Assembly (NCBI RefSeq): GCF_030316765.1
Contig: NZ_JASZYT010000001.1
Location: 992,001 to 1,056,000 of the forward strand
Reading direction: 5' to 3'
From: Variovorax saccharolyticus
GTDB lineage: Bacteria; Pseudomonadota; Gammaproteobacteria; Burkholderiales; Burkholderiaceae_C
DNA length: 64,000 nt
In this document: one piece after another, positions 20,726 to 30,300 of the stretch
Layout: the number at the start of each line of letters is the position of its first letter
How positions within the stretch are numbered: position 1 is the stretch's first letter
The notes under the pieces: model-generated
What the model saw: the letters and a program-made list of their open reading frames with translations, nothing else
Told to the model about the DNA's origin: nothing
Databases searched by the model: none
Translations under genes and position numbers: made by a program

Positions 20726-21199
20726 ATGAAACGCCGCAGCCTCATGTTCGCCGCCGTCACGCTTCCGGGCGCCATGCCGTTCGCCTGGGCCCACCATGGC
20801 TGGAGCAGTTTCGACCAGGACCGGCCGCTCTATCTCGAAGGAAAGGTCCTGAGCTCGCGCTGGCAGAACCCGCATGCCGAACTGATGATCGAGGTGCCGA
20901 CCGATCTCAAGTTGCCCGCGGACCTGGCGCAGCGCGCACTGCCGCCGCAAAGCGCGCCGGTCGACGGCGCGGGCCTGCTCGCCAAGGCCGCGCTGCCGCG
21001 TCGCAAGGATCGGCAATGGGAGCTCGAACTGGCGCCGCTGACGCGGATGGAGGCCTGGAAGGTGCGCGAGATCCAGCCCGGAGCGATGATCTCGGCCATC
21101 GGCTTCGGCACCAAGGACGAAAAGGGCGAGGCCGTGATGCGGGTCGAGTACCTGTTCGCCGATGGCAAGGTCTACGGGCTGCGTTCCAGCCCGGCCTGA
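20726..21199 (+). CDS. Secreted DUF6152 family protein
   Basis: A 157-residue protein with a signal peptide (KRR n-region, hydrophobic core, cleavage after AWA near residue 22). The mature N-terminus HHGWSSFD is the hallmark of DUF6152 proteins, whose function is unknown. The domain is a small beta-rich periplasmic fold. Its TGA and the adk stop sit back to back in the palindrome TGATCA, so the two genes converge with no spacer. Confidence 0.8.
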   Translation: MKRRSLMFAAVTLPGAMPFAWAHHGWSSFDQDRPLYLEGKVLSSRWQNPHAELMIEVPTDLKLPADLAQRALPPQSAPVDGAGLLAKAALPRRKDRQWELELAPLTRMEAWKVREIQPGAMISAIGFGTKDEKGEAVMRVEYLFADGKVYGLRSSPA

Positions 21200-21979
<780 letters not shown>

Positions 21980-22747
21980 CTAGGCGCCGAAGAGGGCGCG
22001 AACCCGTGCCAGATCCTCGGGCGTGTCGATGCCCGGGCCCGGCGCATGCGTGCTCACGTGCACCGCGATCCGGTGGCCGTGCCAGAGCGCGCGCAGTTGC
22101 TCCAGGGCTTCGGTCGCCTCGACCGGCGCCGGCGGCAGGCCGGGGAAGCCTCGCACGAAGCCGGCGCGATAGCCGTAGATGCCGATGTGGCGCAGCGGCG
22201 CCGGGGCGGTCGGCAGCGCGGTCGGGCCGGTGCCGGCGAAGCCGTCGCGCCACCAGGGGATCGGCGCGCGGCTGAAATAAAGCGCATTGCCTTCGGCATC
22301 GAGCACGGCCTTGACCACGTTCGGGTTGACGAAGTCCGCGAGCGAATCGATCGCGTGCGCGGCTGTGCTCATGGCGGCGCCGGGATGCAGCGCCAGCGTC
22401 TGGGCCACGGCGTCGATCAGGCCCGGTTCGATCAGCGGCTCGTCGCCCTGCACGTTGACGACGATCGCGTCGTCGGCCAGGCCGAGGAGGGTGCAGGCCT
22501 CGGCCAGCCGGTCGCTGCCGCTGGCGTGGTCGGTGCGCGTCAGCAAGGCGCGTACACCGTGGGCACTGCAGGCGTCGACGATGCGGGCATCGTCGGCGGC
22601 CACCACGACGCCGGCGGCGCCCGAAAGGGCGGCCTGCCGGGCGACGCGCACCACCATCGGCAGGCCGGCGATGTCGGCCAGGGGCTTGTCCGGGAGCCGC
22701 GTCGATGCGAGCCGGGCCGGGATCAGGACCGTGAATTCGGTGCTCAA
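21980..22747 (-). CDS. kdsB: 3-deoxy-manno-octulosonate cytidylyltransferase (CMP-KDO synthetase)
   Basis: Activates KDO with CTP for addition to lipid A. The 255-residue protein has [15 protein letters not shown] (about 9-23) for nucleotide binding, [10 protein letters not shown] for the metal-binding site, and [15 protein letters not shown]. The start overlaps the Trm112-like stop by four bases (ATGA 22744-22747), which continues the lpxK-Trm112-kdsB envelope operon. Confidence 0.96.
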   Translation of the reverse strand: MSTEFTVLIPARLASTRLPDKPLADIAGLPMVVRVARQAALSGAAGVVVAADDARIVDACSAHGVRALLTRTDHASGSDRLAEACTLLGLADDAIVVNVQGDEPLIEPGLIDAVAQTLALHPGAAMSTAAHAIDSLADFVNPNVVKAVLDAEGNALYFSRAPIPWWRDGFAGTGPTALPTAPAPLRHIGIYGYRAGFVRGFPGLPPAPVEATEALEQLRALWHGHRIAVHVSTHAPGPGIDTPEDLARVRALFGA

Positions 22748-22926
22748 AGGCCGAGCTCGTCGTCGGACAAGGTGCGCGCTTCGGTCTCGAGCAGCACCGG
22801 GATGCCGTCGCGCACGGGGTAGGCGAGGCGGGCGCTGCGCGAGGCGAGCTCCTGTTTCTCGGCGTTCCAGGTCAGCGGCCCCTTAGTGACGGGGCAGACG
22901 AGCAGTTCAAGCAGCTTGGTGTCCAT
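22744..22926 (-). CDS. Trm112 family protein (YcaR-like)
   Basis: A 60-residue protein with [11 protein letters not shown] at the N-terminus and the [17 protein letters not shown] signature. These are typical of the small YcaR-type Trm112 proteins encoded between lpxK and kdsB. Only one cysteine remains of the usual zinc knuckle. It overlaps the end of lpxK by 20 bp and the start of kdsB by 4 bp. Molecular role is uncertain in bacteria. Confidence 0.93.
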   Translation of the reverse strand: MDTKLLELLVCPVTKGPLTWNAEKQELASRSARLAYPVRDGIPVLLETEARTLSDDELGL

Positions 22927-23881
22927 CGCGCGATGATAGCTTTGCGTCGAGCGCGGCGAAGAAGGCGGGCTCGGGTTCGAAGACCAGCGGCACGGCCAGC
23001 GCAGCCGGTGCTTTTCGCCACAGCTTGAGCGCGTCTTTCTCGGTGCAAAGCACGATCGCGCCAGGGTCCGCAGGCGGGCTCCAGCGGCTGAAATCGTCGT
23101 GGTCGGGCAAGGCGATGCATTGCACCGGGAGCACGCCCCGCGCACGCAGCATCTGGAAGAAGCCCTCGGGCTTGGCGATCGCCGCCACCGCGATGAGCGA
23201 GGCGCCGGCCAGGGAGGCCAGCGGCACTTGGGTGCCGTCGCGCCGGACCGCATGATCGGCGAGCGTGCGGCGGGCCCGGAAGCCGGCGAAAGCCGGCCGG
23301 TCGCCGGTGTGGATGACCAGGTTGCAGGGGCGCGGCCAGGGCTCGCGCAGCAGCCCCGCGGGCAGCAGCCAGCCGTTGCCGATGCCGCGATCGTCGAAGA
23401 CGCAGATCTCGACGTCGCGGGCCAGCGCCAGGTGCTGCAGGCCGTCGTCGCTCACGATCACCTGGGTGGACGGATGGCGCGCGAGCAGGGCGCGGGCCGC
23501 CTCGATGCGGCGCCGCGCCACGAACACCGGGGCGCCGGTCGAACGGCGGATCAGCGCCGGTTCGTCACCGACCTCGTCCGGGGCGCTGTCGTCGAGCACC
23601 TCCCGGCAGTCCTGCGTGCTGCGGCCATAGCCTCGCGACACCACGCCGACGCGCAGCCCGCGCGCCTCCAGGTGGCGGACGATCGCCATCACCACCGGTG
23701 TCTTGCCCGATCCGCCGGCGATCACGTTGCCGACGATGACGACCGGCACGCCCGCGCTCTCGGTGCGCAGGGCGCCCAGCCGATAGAGGGTCCTGCGGAG
23801 CGCGGCCAGCCCGCCGTACAGCAGAGACAGCGGCCACAACAAGCGCGCCAGCACGCCGCGCTGCAGCCAGGCGTCCTGCAA
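22907..23881 (-). CDS. lpxK: Tetraacyldisaccharide 4'-kinase
   Basis: LpxK phosphorylates the 4' position of the lipid A disaccharide at the inner membrane. The 324-residue protein has an N-terminal membrane helix (about 12-30), Walker A-like [13 protein letters not shown] (about 51-63), VSRGYGR and a C-terminal domain ending in [10 protein letters not shown]. The start is TTG 23881, directly after the exbD TAG. That gives MQDAWLQRG, the usual LpxK N-terminus. Confidence 0.95.
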   Translation of the reverse strand: MQDAWLQRGVLARLLWPLSLLYGGLAALRRTLYRLGALRTESAGVPVVIVGNVIAGGSGKTPVVMAIVRHLEARGLRVGVVSRGYGRSTQDCREVLDDSAPDEVGDEPALIRRSTGAPVFVARRRIEAARALLARHPSTQVIVSDDGLQHLALARDVEICVFDDRGIGNGWLLPAGLLREPWPRPCNLVIHTGDRPAFAGFRARRTLADHAVRRDGTQVPLASLAGASLIAVAAIAKPEGFFQMLRARGVLPVQCIALPDHDDFSRWSPPADPGAIVLCTEKDALKLWRKAPAALAVPLVFEPEPAFFAALDAKLSSRDGHQAA

Positions 23882-24313
23882 CTAGCGCCCCGCCTGCGCG
23901 GCCGACTGGGTGGCGAAGGTGATCTGCATGAGGCCGGCCCGGCGCGCCGCTTCCATCACCGTGATGACCGATTGATGGGCCGCGTTCGCATCGGCGCTGA
24001 TGATCACGACGTTGTCGCTGGCGCCGCCGGACGCTGCAGCCAGGGCTGCAGTCACGGTTTCGAGGCTGCGGTCCGGCAGCACCGTCTTGTTGATCGAATA
24101 GCGGCCGTCGGCCGACACCGCGACGATCACTTCCTTGGGGTGGTCTCGCTGTGCCTCGGCGTCGGCCACCGGCAGCCGCAGCTGCATTTCGGTGAACTTG
24201 CTGTAGGTGGTCGACAGCATCAGGAAGATGAGCACGACCAGCAGCACGTCGATGAACGGGATCAGGTTGATCTCGGGCTCCTCGCGCGAGCCGTGGCGAA
24301 AGTGCATTCTCAT
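23882..24313 (-). CDS. exbD: ExbD/TolR family biopolymer transport protein
   Basis: A 143-residue inner-membrane protein of the proton-driven ExbB-ExbD motor. It has a short cytoplasmic N-terminus, one membrane segment (about 16-37) with the proton-path Asp in PFIDVLLVVLIFLM, and a periplasmic domain to the end. In this position (upstream of lpxK) it is typical of betaproteobacteria; the partner energised by the motor is not encoded nearby. Start ATG 24313 overlaps the exbB stop (ATGA). Confidence 0.94.
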   Translation of the reverse strand: MRMHFRHGSREEPEINLIPFIDVLLVVLIFLMLSTTYSKFTEMQLRLPVADAEAQRDHPKEVIVAVSADGRYSINKTVLPDRSLETVTAALAAASGGASDNVVIISADANAAHQSVITVMEAARRAGLMQITFATQSAAQAGR

Positions 24314-24942
24314 CGGCGCAGGGTGTCCAGGTGGCGGGCGAAGCGTTCGCCGGCCAGTTCGAGGTTCAGCAGGTATTCGTCGACCCGGCTGCGGAAGTAG
24401 CGCCAGAAGATCAGCGCCGGAATGGCGATGATGAGGCCGAAGGCGGTGTTGTAGAGCGCAATCGAGATCCCGTGCGCCAGTTGCGCCGGATTGCCCGAGC
24501 CGACCGCCCCGTTGGCCGGCGATTGCGAGCCGAAGATCTCGATCATCCCGATCACGGTTCCGAGCAGGCCGAGGAGCGGCGCCGCCGACGCGATGGTGGC
24601 GAGGGCGGGCAGGTAGCGCTCGAGGCGGTGCGCGACCACGCGGCCGGCGGATTCCATCGACACGCGCAGGTCGTCCTCGGTCGCCATCGGGTTGGCGTTC
24701 AGGGCGCGGAAGCCGGCGGCCAGCACCTCGCCGAGGCCGGAGTTGCGCTCCAGCTTGGTGACCACGTCGGGGCCCGGAATCGACGCCCGCGAAACCGTGA
24801 TGGCTTCGTCGAGCAGTTTCGGCGGCAGCACCCGGGAGGTCTTGAGACTGGCGAATCGCTCGATCACGAGCGCCATCCCGATGACCGAACAGGCGAGCAG
24901 CGGCCAGATCGGCCAGCCCGCAGCAACTATGATGGAAAACAA
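24310..24942 (-). CDS. exbB: ExbB/TolQ/MotA family proton channel protein
   Basis: A 210-residue protein with three membrane segments (about 9-29, 108-135 and 153-176) and a large cytoplasmic loop. The conserved APLLGLLGTVIGMIEIF and NTAFGLIIAIPALI stretches are those of TolQ/ExbB. It is the first gene of the minus-strand unit exbB-exbD-lpxK-Trm112-kdsB-adk. The short ExbB form suggests this belongs to the ExbB rather than TolQ group. Confidence 0.94.
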   Translation of the reverse strand: MFSIIVAAGWPIWPLLACSVIGMALVIERFASLKTSRVLPPKLLDEAITVSRASIPGPDVVTKLERNSGLGEVLAAGFRALNANPMATEDDLRVSMESAGRVVAHRLERYLPALATIASAAPLLGLLGTVIGMIEIFGSQSPANGAVGSGNPAQLAHGISIALYNTAFGLIIAIPALIFWRYFRSRVDEYLLNLELAGERFARHLDTLRR

Positions 24943-25252
24943 GGATTCCTCCGGCCCATGACTGTAAATGCGCGGCGATTATCCACCCGCGCGGCACCCT
25001 GTTACGAGAAGTATTCTTGTCGGCGCAGTCGCACAGAATGTGTGGATAACTTTGTGACTAACACGCTGAGCAACCTCCGCAAAGCCGCGCCGGCCGGGCC
25101 TTTCCACAGATCGACTGAATATTGAGCAGCAGTTTTTTCAATGAAATCAATGGCTTGCACGACAACCCGTGCCTGTGGTGCCGGCACCTGGATGCATCGG
25201 TGTCCCACGGTGCGCCTTGTGGACGACTCAGACCTGTGACAGCGCGCAAAAG
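24943..25252. promoter_or_regulatory. Divergent intergenic region exbB/xseA with DnaA-like boxes
   Basis: This 310-bp gene-free stretch carries the promoters of exbB (left) and xseA (right) and is less GC-rich than its surroundings. It contains TTATCCACC (24979-24987), a perfect TGTGGATAA (25041-25049, reverse of TTATCCACA) and CTTTCCACA (25100-25108), plus a poorer TGTGGACGA near 25219. These resemble DnaA boxes. No gene or RNA was recognised. Confidence 0.5.
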
Positions 25253-26530
25253 ATGATGGAACGTGAGCAATTGCCCTCGTCGGGCATGAGGGTGTGGGCC
25301 GTGGGCGCCCTGTGCCGGGCCGTCGCCGATGCGCTCGATGCGCGCTTCAACCCGGTCTCGGTGCGCGGCGAGATCTCGGGCTTCTCGCGGGCGGCGAGCG
25401 GCCACTGCTATTTTTCGCTGAAGGACGAATCGGGCCAACTGCGCTGCGCGATGTTCCGCCGCGCGGCCGGCCTGCTCGATTTCTCGCCGCGCGATGGCGA
25501 CCAGGTCGAAGTGCGTGGCCGGCTGGCGGTGTACGAGCCGCGCGGCGACCTTCAACTGATCGTCGAAAGCCTGAGCCGCGCGGGGCAGGGCGCCTTGTTC
25601 GAGCAGTTCATGCAGCGCAAGGCCCGGCTCGAGGCCGAGGGGCTGTTCGATCCTGCGCGCAAGCGGGCCCTGCCCGTGCTGCCGCGTTCCATCGGCCTGG
25701 TGACTTCGCTTGGCGCCGCCGCCCTGCATGACGTCGTCACCGCGCTGCGCCGCCGGGTGCCGCACATCCCGGTCGTGCTGGCGCCGGCGGCGGTGCAAGG
25801 GGCCGGTGCGCCGGCGGAACTGGTGCGTTCGCTGCGGTCGCTGTATGCGCTGGAGCCGAAGGTCGACGTCATCCTGCTGGTGCGCGGCGGCGGCTCGATC
25901 GAGGACCTGTGGGCTTTCAACGACGAGACGCTGGCGCGCACCATCGTGCAGAGCCCGGTGCCGGTGATCAGCGGCGTTGGCCACGAGACCGATTTCACGA
26001 TCGCCGACTTCTGCGCCGATGTGCGCGCACCGACGCCGACCGCTGCTGCCGAACTGGTGGCGGCCTCGCGCGAACTGTGGCTCGGTGCGCTGGGCCTGCT
26101 CGAAGAGCGTCTGCGCGATGCCGTCTCGGGGCGCATCGACGTGCTGGGCCAGCGGCTCGACGTCGCGACCGGTCGGCTCGGGCGCCCGTCGACTCTGGTG
26201 GCCCGTCAACGGCTGGGCCTGGCGCACCAGGCCCAGCGCCTGCACTACGCGGTGCTGTCCCGGACCGGTCGTTTCGCGCAGGCGCAGCAGGCCCTGCAGG
26301 CGCGGGCGCCGCTCGGCCTGCGCACCACGCTCGCCCGCCATCACGAGCGGCTGGACCGCGCCGCGCTGCGCCTGCAGTTGCTCGATCCTGCACTGGTGTT
26401 GCAACGCGGCTACGCATGGCTGACGGATGCCGACGGGCGCGCCGTCACGCGCGCCGCGGAACTGGCGCCGGGCGACGCCGTGACGGCCCGCCTGGCCGAC
26501 GGCTCGGTGGACCTGAAAGTGGTGCAATAG
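25253..26530 (+). CDS. xseA: Exodeoxyribonuclease VII large subunit
   Basis: The catalytic subunit of exonuclease VII, which degrades single-stranded DNA in both directions. The 425-residue protein has an N-terminal OB fold (RGEISGFSRAASGHCYFSLKDE, about residues 36-57), a catalytic domain with RGGGSIEDLWAFND and GVGHETDFTIADF, and a shortened coiled-coil region. ATG 25253 or the adjacent ATG 25256 is the likely start because the conserved domain begins soon after. The small subunit xseB is not in the window; in many betaproteobacteria it lies apart. Confidence 0.95.
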   Translation: MMEREQLPSSGMRVWAVGALCRAVADALDARFNPVSVRGEISGFSRAASGHCYFSLKDESGQLRCAMFRRAAGLLDFSPRDGDQVEVRGRLAVYEPRGDLQLIVESLSRAGQGALFEQFMQRKARLEAEGLFDPARKRALPVLPRSIGLVTSLGAAALHDVVTALRRRVPHIPVVLAPAAVQGAGAPAELVRSLRSLYALEPKVDVILLVRGGGSIEDLWAFNDETLARTIVQSPVPVISGVGHETDFTIADFCADVRAPTPTAAAELVAASRELWLGALGLLEERLRDAVSGRIDVLGQRLDVATGRLGRPSTLVARQRLGLAHQAQRLHYAVLSRTGRFAQAQQALQARAPLGLRTTLARHHERLDRAALRLQLLDPALVLQRGYAWLTDADGRAVTRAAELAPGDAVTARLADGSVDLKVVQ

Positions 26531-26626
26531 GGGCCGCGACAGGGATATCGCGGCAGCGTCCGACGCCTGCCGCATGAATCCTTCCTAGAATCTCCGATTC
26601 CTTCAACCAACCCGCGAGAAAAAAAC

Positions 26627-27208
26627 ATGGAACACGTTCTTCCTCCTCTGCCTTATCCGCTCGACGCCCTGGCGCCCGACTACTCGAAGGAAACGATGGA
26701 GTACCACTACGGCAAGCACCACAACGCTTACGTCGTGAACCTGAACAACCTGCAGAAGGGCACCGAGTTCGAGAGCATGACGCTCGAGGAGATCGTCAAG
26801 AAGTCCAGCGGCGGCATCTACAACAACGCGGCCCAGATCTGGAACCACACCTTCTTCTGGAACTGCATGAAGCCCGCTGGCGGCGGCGAGCCCACGGGCG
26901 CGCTGGCCAAGGCGATCGACGCCAAGTGGGGCAGCTACGCGGCCTTCAAGGAAGCCTTCGTGAAGTCGGCCGTGGGCAACTTCGGCTCCGGCTGGACATG
27001 GCTGGTGAAGAAGGCCGATGGCTCGGTGGACATCGTCAACACCGGTGCTGCCGGCACGCCGCTGACCACCGCCGACACGGCGCTGCTGACGGTCGACGTC
27101 TGGGAGCACGCCTACTACATCGACTACCGCAACCTGCGCCCCAAGTTCGTCGAGACTTTCCTCGCGAAGCTGGTGAACTGGGACTTTGTCGCGAAGAACT
27201 TCGGCTGA
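26627..27208 (+). CDS. sodB: Superoxide dismutase [Fe]
   Basis: Dismutates superoxide to oxygen and peroxide in the cytoplasm. The 193-residue length is normal. Metal ligands line up at His27, His74, Asp157 and His161 (motif DVWEHAYY), and Gln70 in [10 protein letters not shown] is the second-sphere residue of the iron type. The gene stands alone, with 96 bp upstream containing a possible -10 TAGAAT (26586-26591). A strong palindromic terminator follows the stop. Confidence 0.97.
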   Translation: MEHVLPPLPYPLDALAPDYSKETMEYHYGKHHNAYVVNLNNLQKGTEFESMTLEEIVKKSSGGIYNNAAQIWNHTFFWNCMKPAGGGEPTGALAKAIDAKWGSYAAFKEAFVKSAVGNFGSGWTWLVKKADGSVDIVNTGAAGTPLTTADTALLTVDVWEHAYYIDYRNLRPKFVETFLAKLVNWDFVAKNFG

Positions 27209-27234
27209 TCCCCGATCATCGACAGCCCCAGCAA

Positions 27235-27259
27235 AGCCGACCCGCGGGTCGGCTTTTTT
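27235..27259. terminator. Intrinsic terminator between sodB and the DUF192 gene
   Basis: A near-perfect 20-bp palindrome AGCCGACCCG/CGGGTCGGCT is followed by a run of six T on the plus strand. It lies 26 bp after the sodB stop and 15 bp before the convergent DUF192 stop. The T-tract favours the plus direction. Confidence 0.9.
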
Positions 27260-27274
27260 CTGCCCGGGGCGGCT

Positions 27275-27727
27275 TCAGCGTCGCTTGGCGAAGAGCTCGC
27301 CGCCGAGCTTGCTGCCGGCCTTGATGTTCTTCTTCGCGAACCAGCCCTGGTTCATCTCGAGCACGAAGCGAACCGGTTCCTTGGAGCAGTGCGAGTCTTC
27401 GGTCATGGGTTGCATGTCCGCGAGATTCACGATGCGGCCGTCGTCGGCGACGAAGGCGGCCGTCAGCGGCAGCAGGGTGTTCTTCATCCAGAAGCACTGC
27501 GTCGCGGGCTGCTCGAAGACGAAGATCATGCCCTCGGTCTCCGGCATTTCCTTTCGGAACATGAGCCCGATTTCGCGTTGCCGCGGCGTTTGCGCCACCT
27601 GGGTGTCGATCTGGTACATGCCGGCCGAAATGCGGACCCTGGGCAATTGGGTTTGCGCTTCCTGGGCATGCGAAATGGCGGTGAACGAAACGCAGAGCGC
27701 GAAGAGACTGAATAGGCGGAGGAACAT
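27275..27727 (-). CDS. Secreted DUF192 family protein
   Basis: A 150-residue protein with a signal peptide (about 1-22, ending SHA). The DUF192 domain follows: REIGLMFRKEMPETEGMIFVF, CFWMKNTLLPLTAAFV and VLEMNQGWF. This family is a small beta-barrel of unknown function, often periplasmic. The start at 27727 is chosen because it opens the signal peptide. A hairpin sits about 30-50 bp upstream in the likely 5' leader. Confidence 0.9.
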   Translation of the reverse strand: MFLRLFSLFALCVSFTAISHAQEAQTQLPRVRISAGMYQIDTQVAQTPRQREIGLMFRKEMPETEGMIFVFEQPATQCFWMKNTLLPLTAAFVADDGRIVNLADMQPMTEDSHCSKEPVRFVLEMNQGWFAKKNIKAGSKLGGELFAKRR

Positions 27728-27758
27728 GTTCGGCTTTCGGGACGGCACGCAAACAAGA

Positions 27759-27778
27759 ATGCCCGCTCATGCGGGCAT
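27759..27778 (-). promoter_or_regulatory. Stem-loop in the DUF192 leader
   Basis: An 8-bp perfect stem, ATGCCCGC (27759-27766) with GCGGGCAT (27771-27778), has a 4-nt loop. It lies 32 bp upstream of the DUF192 start on the minus strand. It lacks a T-tract, so it is not a standard terminator; it may shape the leader RNA. Confidence 0.4.
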
Positions 27779-27828
27779 CATCGATTGACCGCATAGCTTA
27801 CCTCTTATTGGCGGGCTATTCGGGAACG

Positions 27829-27857
27829 AAAAAAAGGCGCTCCGTGGAGCGCCTTTT
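27829..27857 (-). terminator. Intrinsic terminator of the small basic secreted protein gene
   Basis: On the minus strand a 10-bp stem AAGGCGCTCC/GGAGCGCCTT is followed by seven T (27835-27829). It lies 20 bp past the stop of the gene ending at 27877. A four-T run on the other side could allow weak bidirectional use. Confidence 0.9.
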
Positions 27858-27876
27858 CAAATAACCGGAGAACCGA

Positions 27877-28194
27877 TTACTGCGGCGTGCCGCCTTGCGG
27901 GTTCATCTTGCGAACGCTGCCGTCCTTGGCGCGGCGGCGGTCGTCACGGGTGCTCTGGCGCTTTTGCGCCGCGGCGGTCGAACGGTTCTGGGTCAGACCA
28001 CCGCTGCCTTCAGCGGTGTTGGCGGTGTCTCCAGCCTGCGGACGCACCTGGCCTTGCGGACGGTCCGCGCGACGCTCTTGCGCGCGTTGCTGAGGCTTGG
28101 TGTTGGTCGGAGGGGCGGCTTCTTGCGAGGTGCCTTGTGCGAATGCACCAGCTGCGAACAGGCCGGCCATCATGACTGCGAGAACTTTGCTCAT
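27877..28194 (-). CDS. Small secreted basic, disordered protein
   Basis: A 105-residue protein with a clear signal peptide (MSKVLAVMMAGLFAAGAFAQ, cleavage after AFA near residue 19). A low-complexity mature part rich in Arg, Gln, Ala, Pro and Thr follows (e.g. RAQERRADRPQGQVRP), with no cysteine and no recognised domain. It resembles uncharacterised Comamonadaceae proteins sometimes labelled TolA-like, but there is no real TolA domain. Start at 28194 is set by the signal peptide; the frame is open further upstream. It is a monocistronic gene with its own terminator, divergent from icd. Confidence 0.75.
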   Translation of the reverse strand: MSKVLAVMMAGLFAAGAFAQGTSQEAAPPTNTKPQQRAQERRADRPQGQVRPQAGDTANTAEGSGGLTQNRSTAAAQKRQSTRDDRRRAKDGSVRKMNPQGGTPQ

Positions 28195-28383
28195 TACGGA
28201 TTCCTCAATGGAAATGGTTTGAAAACGCCTCCCGGCCAGCAGAAGGTCTGCCAACAACGGAGCCGGGCCGGCGGTGGTTGACACATCCTTCGGGCTCCTC
28301 CGGTTGCGTCTAAAATTCTAAGGGTATTCAGGCGATTGGACACTCGGCGTGTTCCAACCTTATCTCACCGGAGTCAGCGTCTC

Positions 28384-29643
28384 ATGTCCAGCTATCAGCA
28401 CATCAAAGTCCCGACCGAGGGCCAGAAGATCACGGTCAATGCCGACAATTCGCTCAATGTGCCGGATCAGCCGATCATTCCGTTCATCGAGGGCGACGGC
28501 ACCGGACTGGACATCACGCCGGTGATGCTCAAGGTGGTCGATGCGGCCGTGGCCAAGGCCTACGGCGGCAAGAAGAAGATCCAGTGGATGGAGGTCTATG
28601 CGGGCGAGAAATCGACCCGGATCTATGGTCCCGACGTCTGGCTCCCCGAGGAAACGCTGCACGCCGTGCGCGACTACGTGGTGTCGATCAAGGGTCCGCT
28701 CACGACCCCGGTGGGTGGCGGCATCCGCTCGCTGAACGTCGCACTGCGCCAGGAGCTGGACTTGTACGTCTGCCTGCGGCCGATCCAGTATTTCGAAGGC
28801 GTTCCGAGCCCGGTGAAGGAGCCCCAGAAGACCAACATGGTGATCTTCCGCGAGAACTCCGAGGACATCTATGCCGGCATCGAGTTCGAGGCCGAGAGCG
28901 ACAAGGCCAAGCGGCTCATCAAGTTCCTGCAGGACGAGTTCGGCGTCAAGAAGATCCGCTTCCCGAACACCTCCGGAATCGGCATCAAGCCGGTGTCGCG
29001 CGAGGGCACCGAGCGGCTGGTCCGCAAGGCGATCCAGTACGCGATCGACAACGAGAAGCCCAGCGTCACGATCGTGCACAAGGGCAACATCATGAAGTTC
29101 ACCGAGGGCGGATTCCGCGACTGGGCCTACGGTCTGGCGGCCAAGGAATTCGGCGCCGAACTGATCGACGGCGGTCCCTGGATGAAGTTCAAGAGCCCGA
29201 AAACAGGTAAAGAAATTACCGTCAAGGACTCGATCGCTGATGCTTTCTTGCAACAAATCCTGCTGCGGCCGGCCGAGTACAGCGTGATCGCGACCCTGAA
29301 CCTGAACGGCGACTACATTTCCGACGCGCTGGCGGCGCAGGTCGGCGGCATCGGCATCGCCCCGGGCGCCAATCTCAGCGACACCGTGGCCATGTTCGAG
29401 GCCACCCACGGCACGGCGCCCAAGTACGCCGGCAAGGACTACGTCAATCCGGGCTCCGAGATCCTTTCGGCCGAGATGATGCTGCGCCACATGGGCTGGA
29501 CCGAGGCGGCCGACCTGGTCATCAGCGCCATGGAAAAATCGATCGTCAGCAAGAAGGTCACCTACGACTTCGCGCGGCTGATGGAAGGCGCCACCCAGGT
29601 GAGTTGCTCGGGCTTCGGGCAGGTGATGATCGACAACATGTAA
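28384..29643 (+). CDS. icd: Isocitrate dehydrogenase [NADP]
   Basis: Oxidatively decarboxylates isocitrate to 2-oxoglutarate in the TCA cycle. The 419-residue protein aligns with the E. coli type: [10 protein letters not shown] places the regulatory Ser116 and Asn118 in the substrate pocket, followed by [20 protein letters not shown] and the NADP-site segment GTAPKYAGK. Conservation of Ser116 leaves AceK-type phosphorylation possible. Start ATG 28384 is preferred over an in-frame upstream codon because it opens the family N-terminus. A terminator follows at 29685. Confidence 0.97.
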   Translation: MSSYQHIKVPTEGQKITVNADNSLNVPDQPIIPFIEGDGTGLDITPVMLKVVDAAVAKAYGGKKKIQWMEVYAGEKSTRIYGPDVWLPEETLHAVRDYVVSIKGPLTTPVGGGIRSLNVALRQELDLYVCLRPIQYFEGVPSPVKEPQKTNMVIFRENSEDIYAGIEFEAESDKAKRLIKFLQDEFGVKKIRFPNTSGIGIKPVSREGTERLVRKAIQYAIDNEKPSVTIVHKGNIMKFTEGGFRDWAYGLAAKEFGAELIDGGPWMKFKSPKTGKEITVKDSIADAFLQQILLRPAEYSVIATLNLNGDYISDALAAQVGGIGIAPGANLSDTVAMFEATHGTAPKYAGKDYVNPGSEILSAEMMLRHMGWTEAADLVISAMEKSIVSKKVTYDFARLMEGATQVSCSGFGQVMIDNM

Positions 29644-29684
29644 AAAGGGCGCTCGACGCGTCTCCAGCGGACGCCTTGCTCCCG

Positions 29685-29715
29685 AGCCCCGGCCCGACAG
29701 GTGCCGGGGCTTTTT
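29685..29715 (+). terminator. Intrinsic terminator after icd
   Basis: A 9-bp stem AGCCCCGGC (29685-29693) with GCCGGGGCT (29703-29711) encloses a 9-nt loop, followed by a five-T run. It lies 42 bp past the icd stop. Confidence 0.9.
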
Positions 29716-29873
29716 CATGGCTCGGAAAAACCCTGTAGCGGCAGGCGTTTGGGCTGTCGGGGCATGCTGCTTGCATGCTCTTCCGGTCGCATTCGCCTTG
29801 AATGTCACAAAGCCGCCACCAGTTGTGTCACATCGTCGAGTGCAACCGGCGGCGGCTCTATAAAATGAATTTC

Positions 29874-30233
29874 ATGGCTACCAGAATCCCTTCGACCCCC
29901 AAGACGCCACCGGCCGTGAAGCCGAAGCGGGACGATGGCGATGCGGTCGTGCTCGAGCGGCGACCGCAGAAGACCGCGCCGCCCCAGATGTTCCAGGTCG
30001 TGATGCTGAACGACGACTACACGCCGATGGAATTCGTCATCGTCGTGATCCAGGAGTTCTTCAGCAAGGACCGGGAAACCGCAACCCAGATCATGCTCAA
30101 GATCCACCTCGATGGCCGAGGCGTCTGCGGGGTGTATTCCCGCGACATGGCGGCCACCAAGGTCAATCAGGTGATGGAAGCGGCGCATCAGGCGGGGCAT
30201 CCGCTGCAGTGCGTCAGCGAACCGGTCGAATGA
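29874..30233 (+). CDS. clpS: ClpS adaptor protein
   Basis: ClpS delivers N-end-rule substrates to ClpAP. The 119-residue protein has a flexible N-terminal tail and the adaptor domain with [16 protein letters not shown] (about 42-57, the substrate-pocket Asp-Asp) and [19 protein letters not shown] 29874 (MATRIP) is chosen; an ATG three codons upstream is also possible. clpA follows 67 bp downstream, the conserved pair. Confidence 0.96.
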   Translation: MATRIPSTPKTPPAVKPKRDDGDAVVLERRPQKTAPPQMFQVVMLNDDYTPMEFVIVVIQEFFSKDRETATQIMLKIHLDGRGVCGVYSRDMAATKVNQVMEAAHQAGHPLQCVSEPVE

Positions 30234-30300
30234 ACCAGTTGAATTGGGCGCGCTCCAACCCATCTGAGAAATTATTTACAGCAAGGCAAAAGGAAATCAC

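Noticed and set aside
28278..28316. TTGACA/TAAAAT pair as the icd promoter
   Set aside because: The spacer is 27 bp, well outside 16-18 bp.
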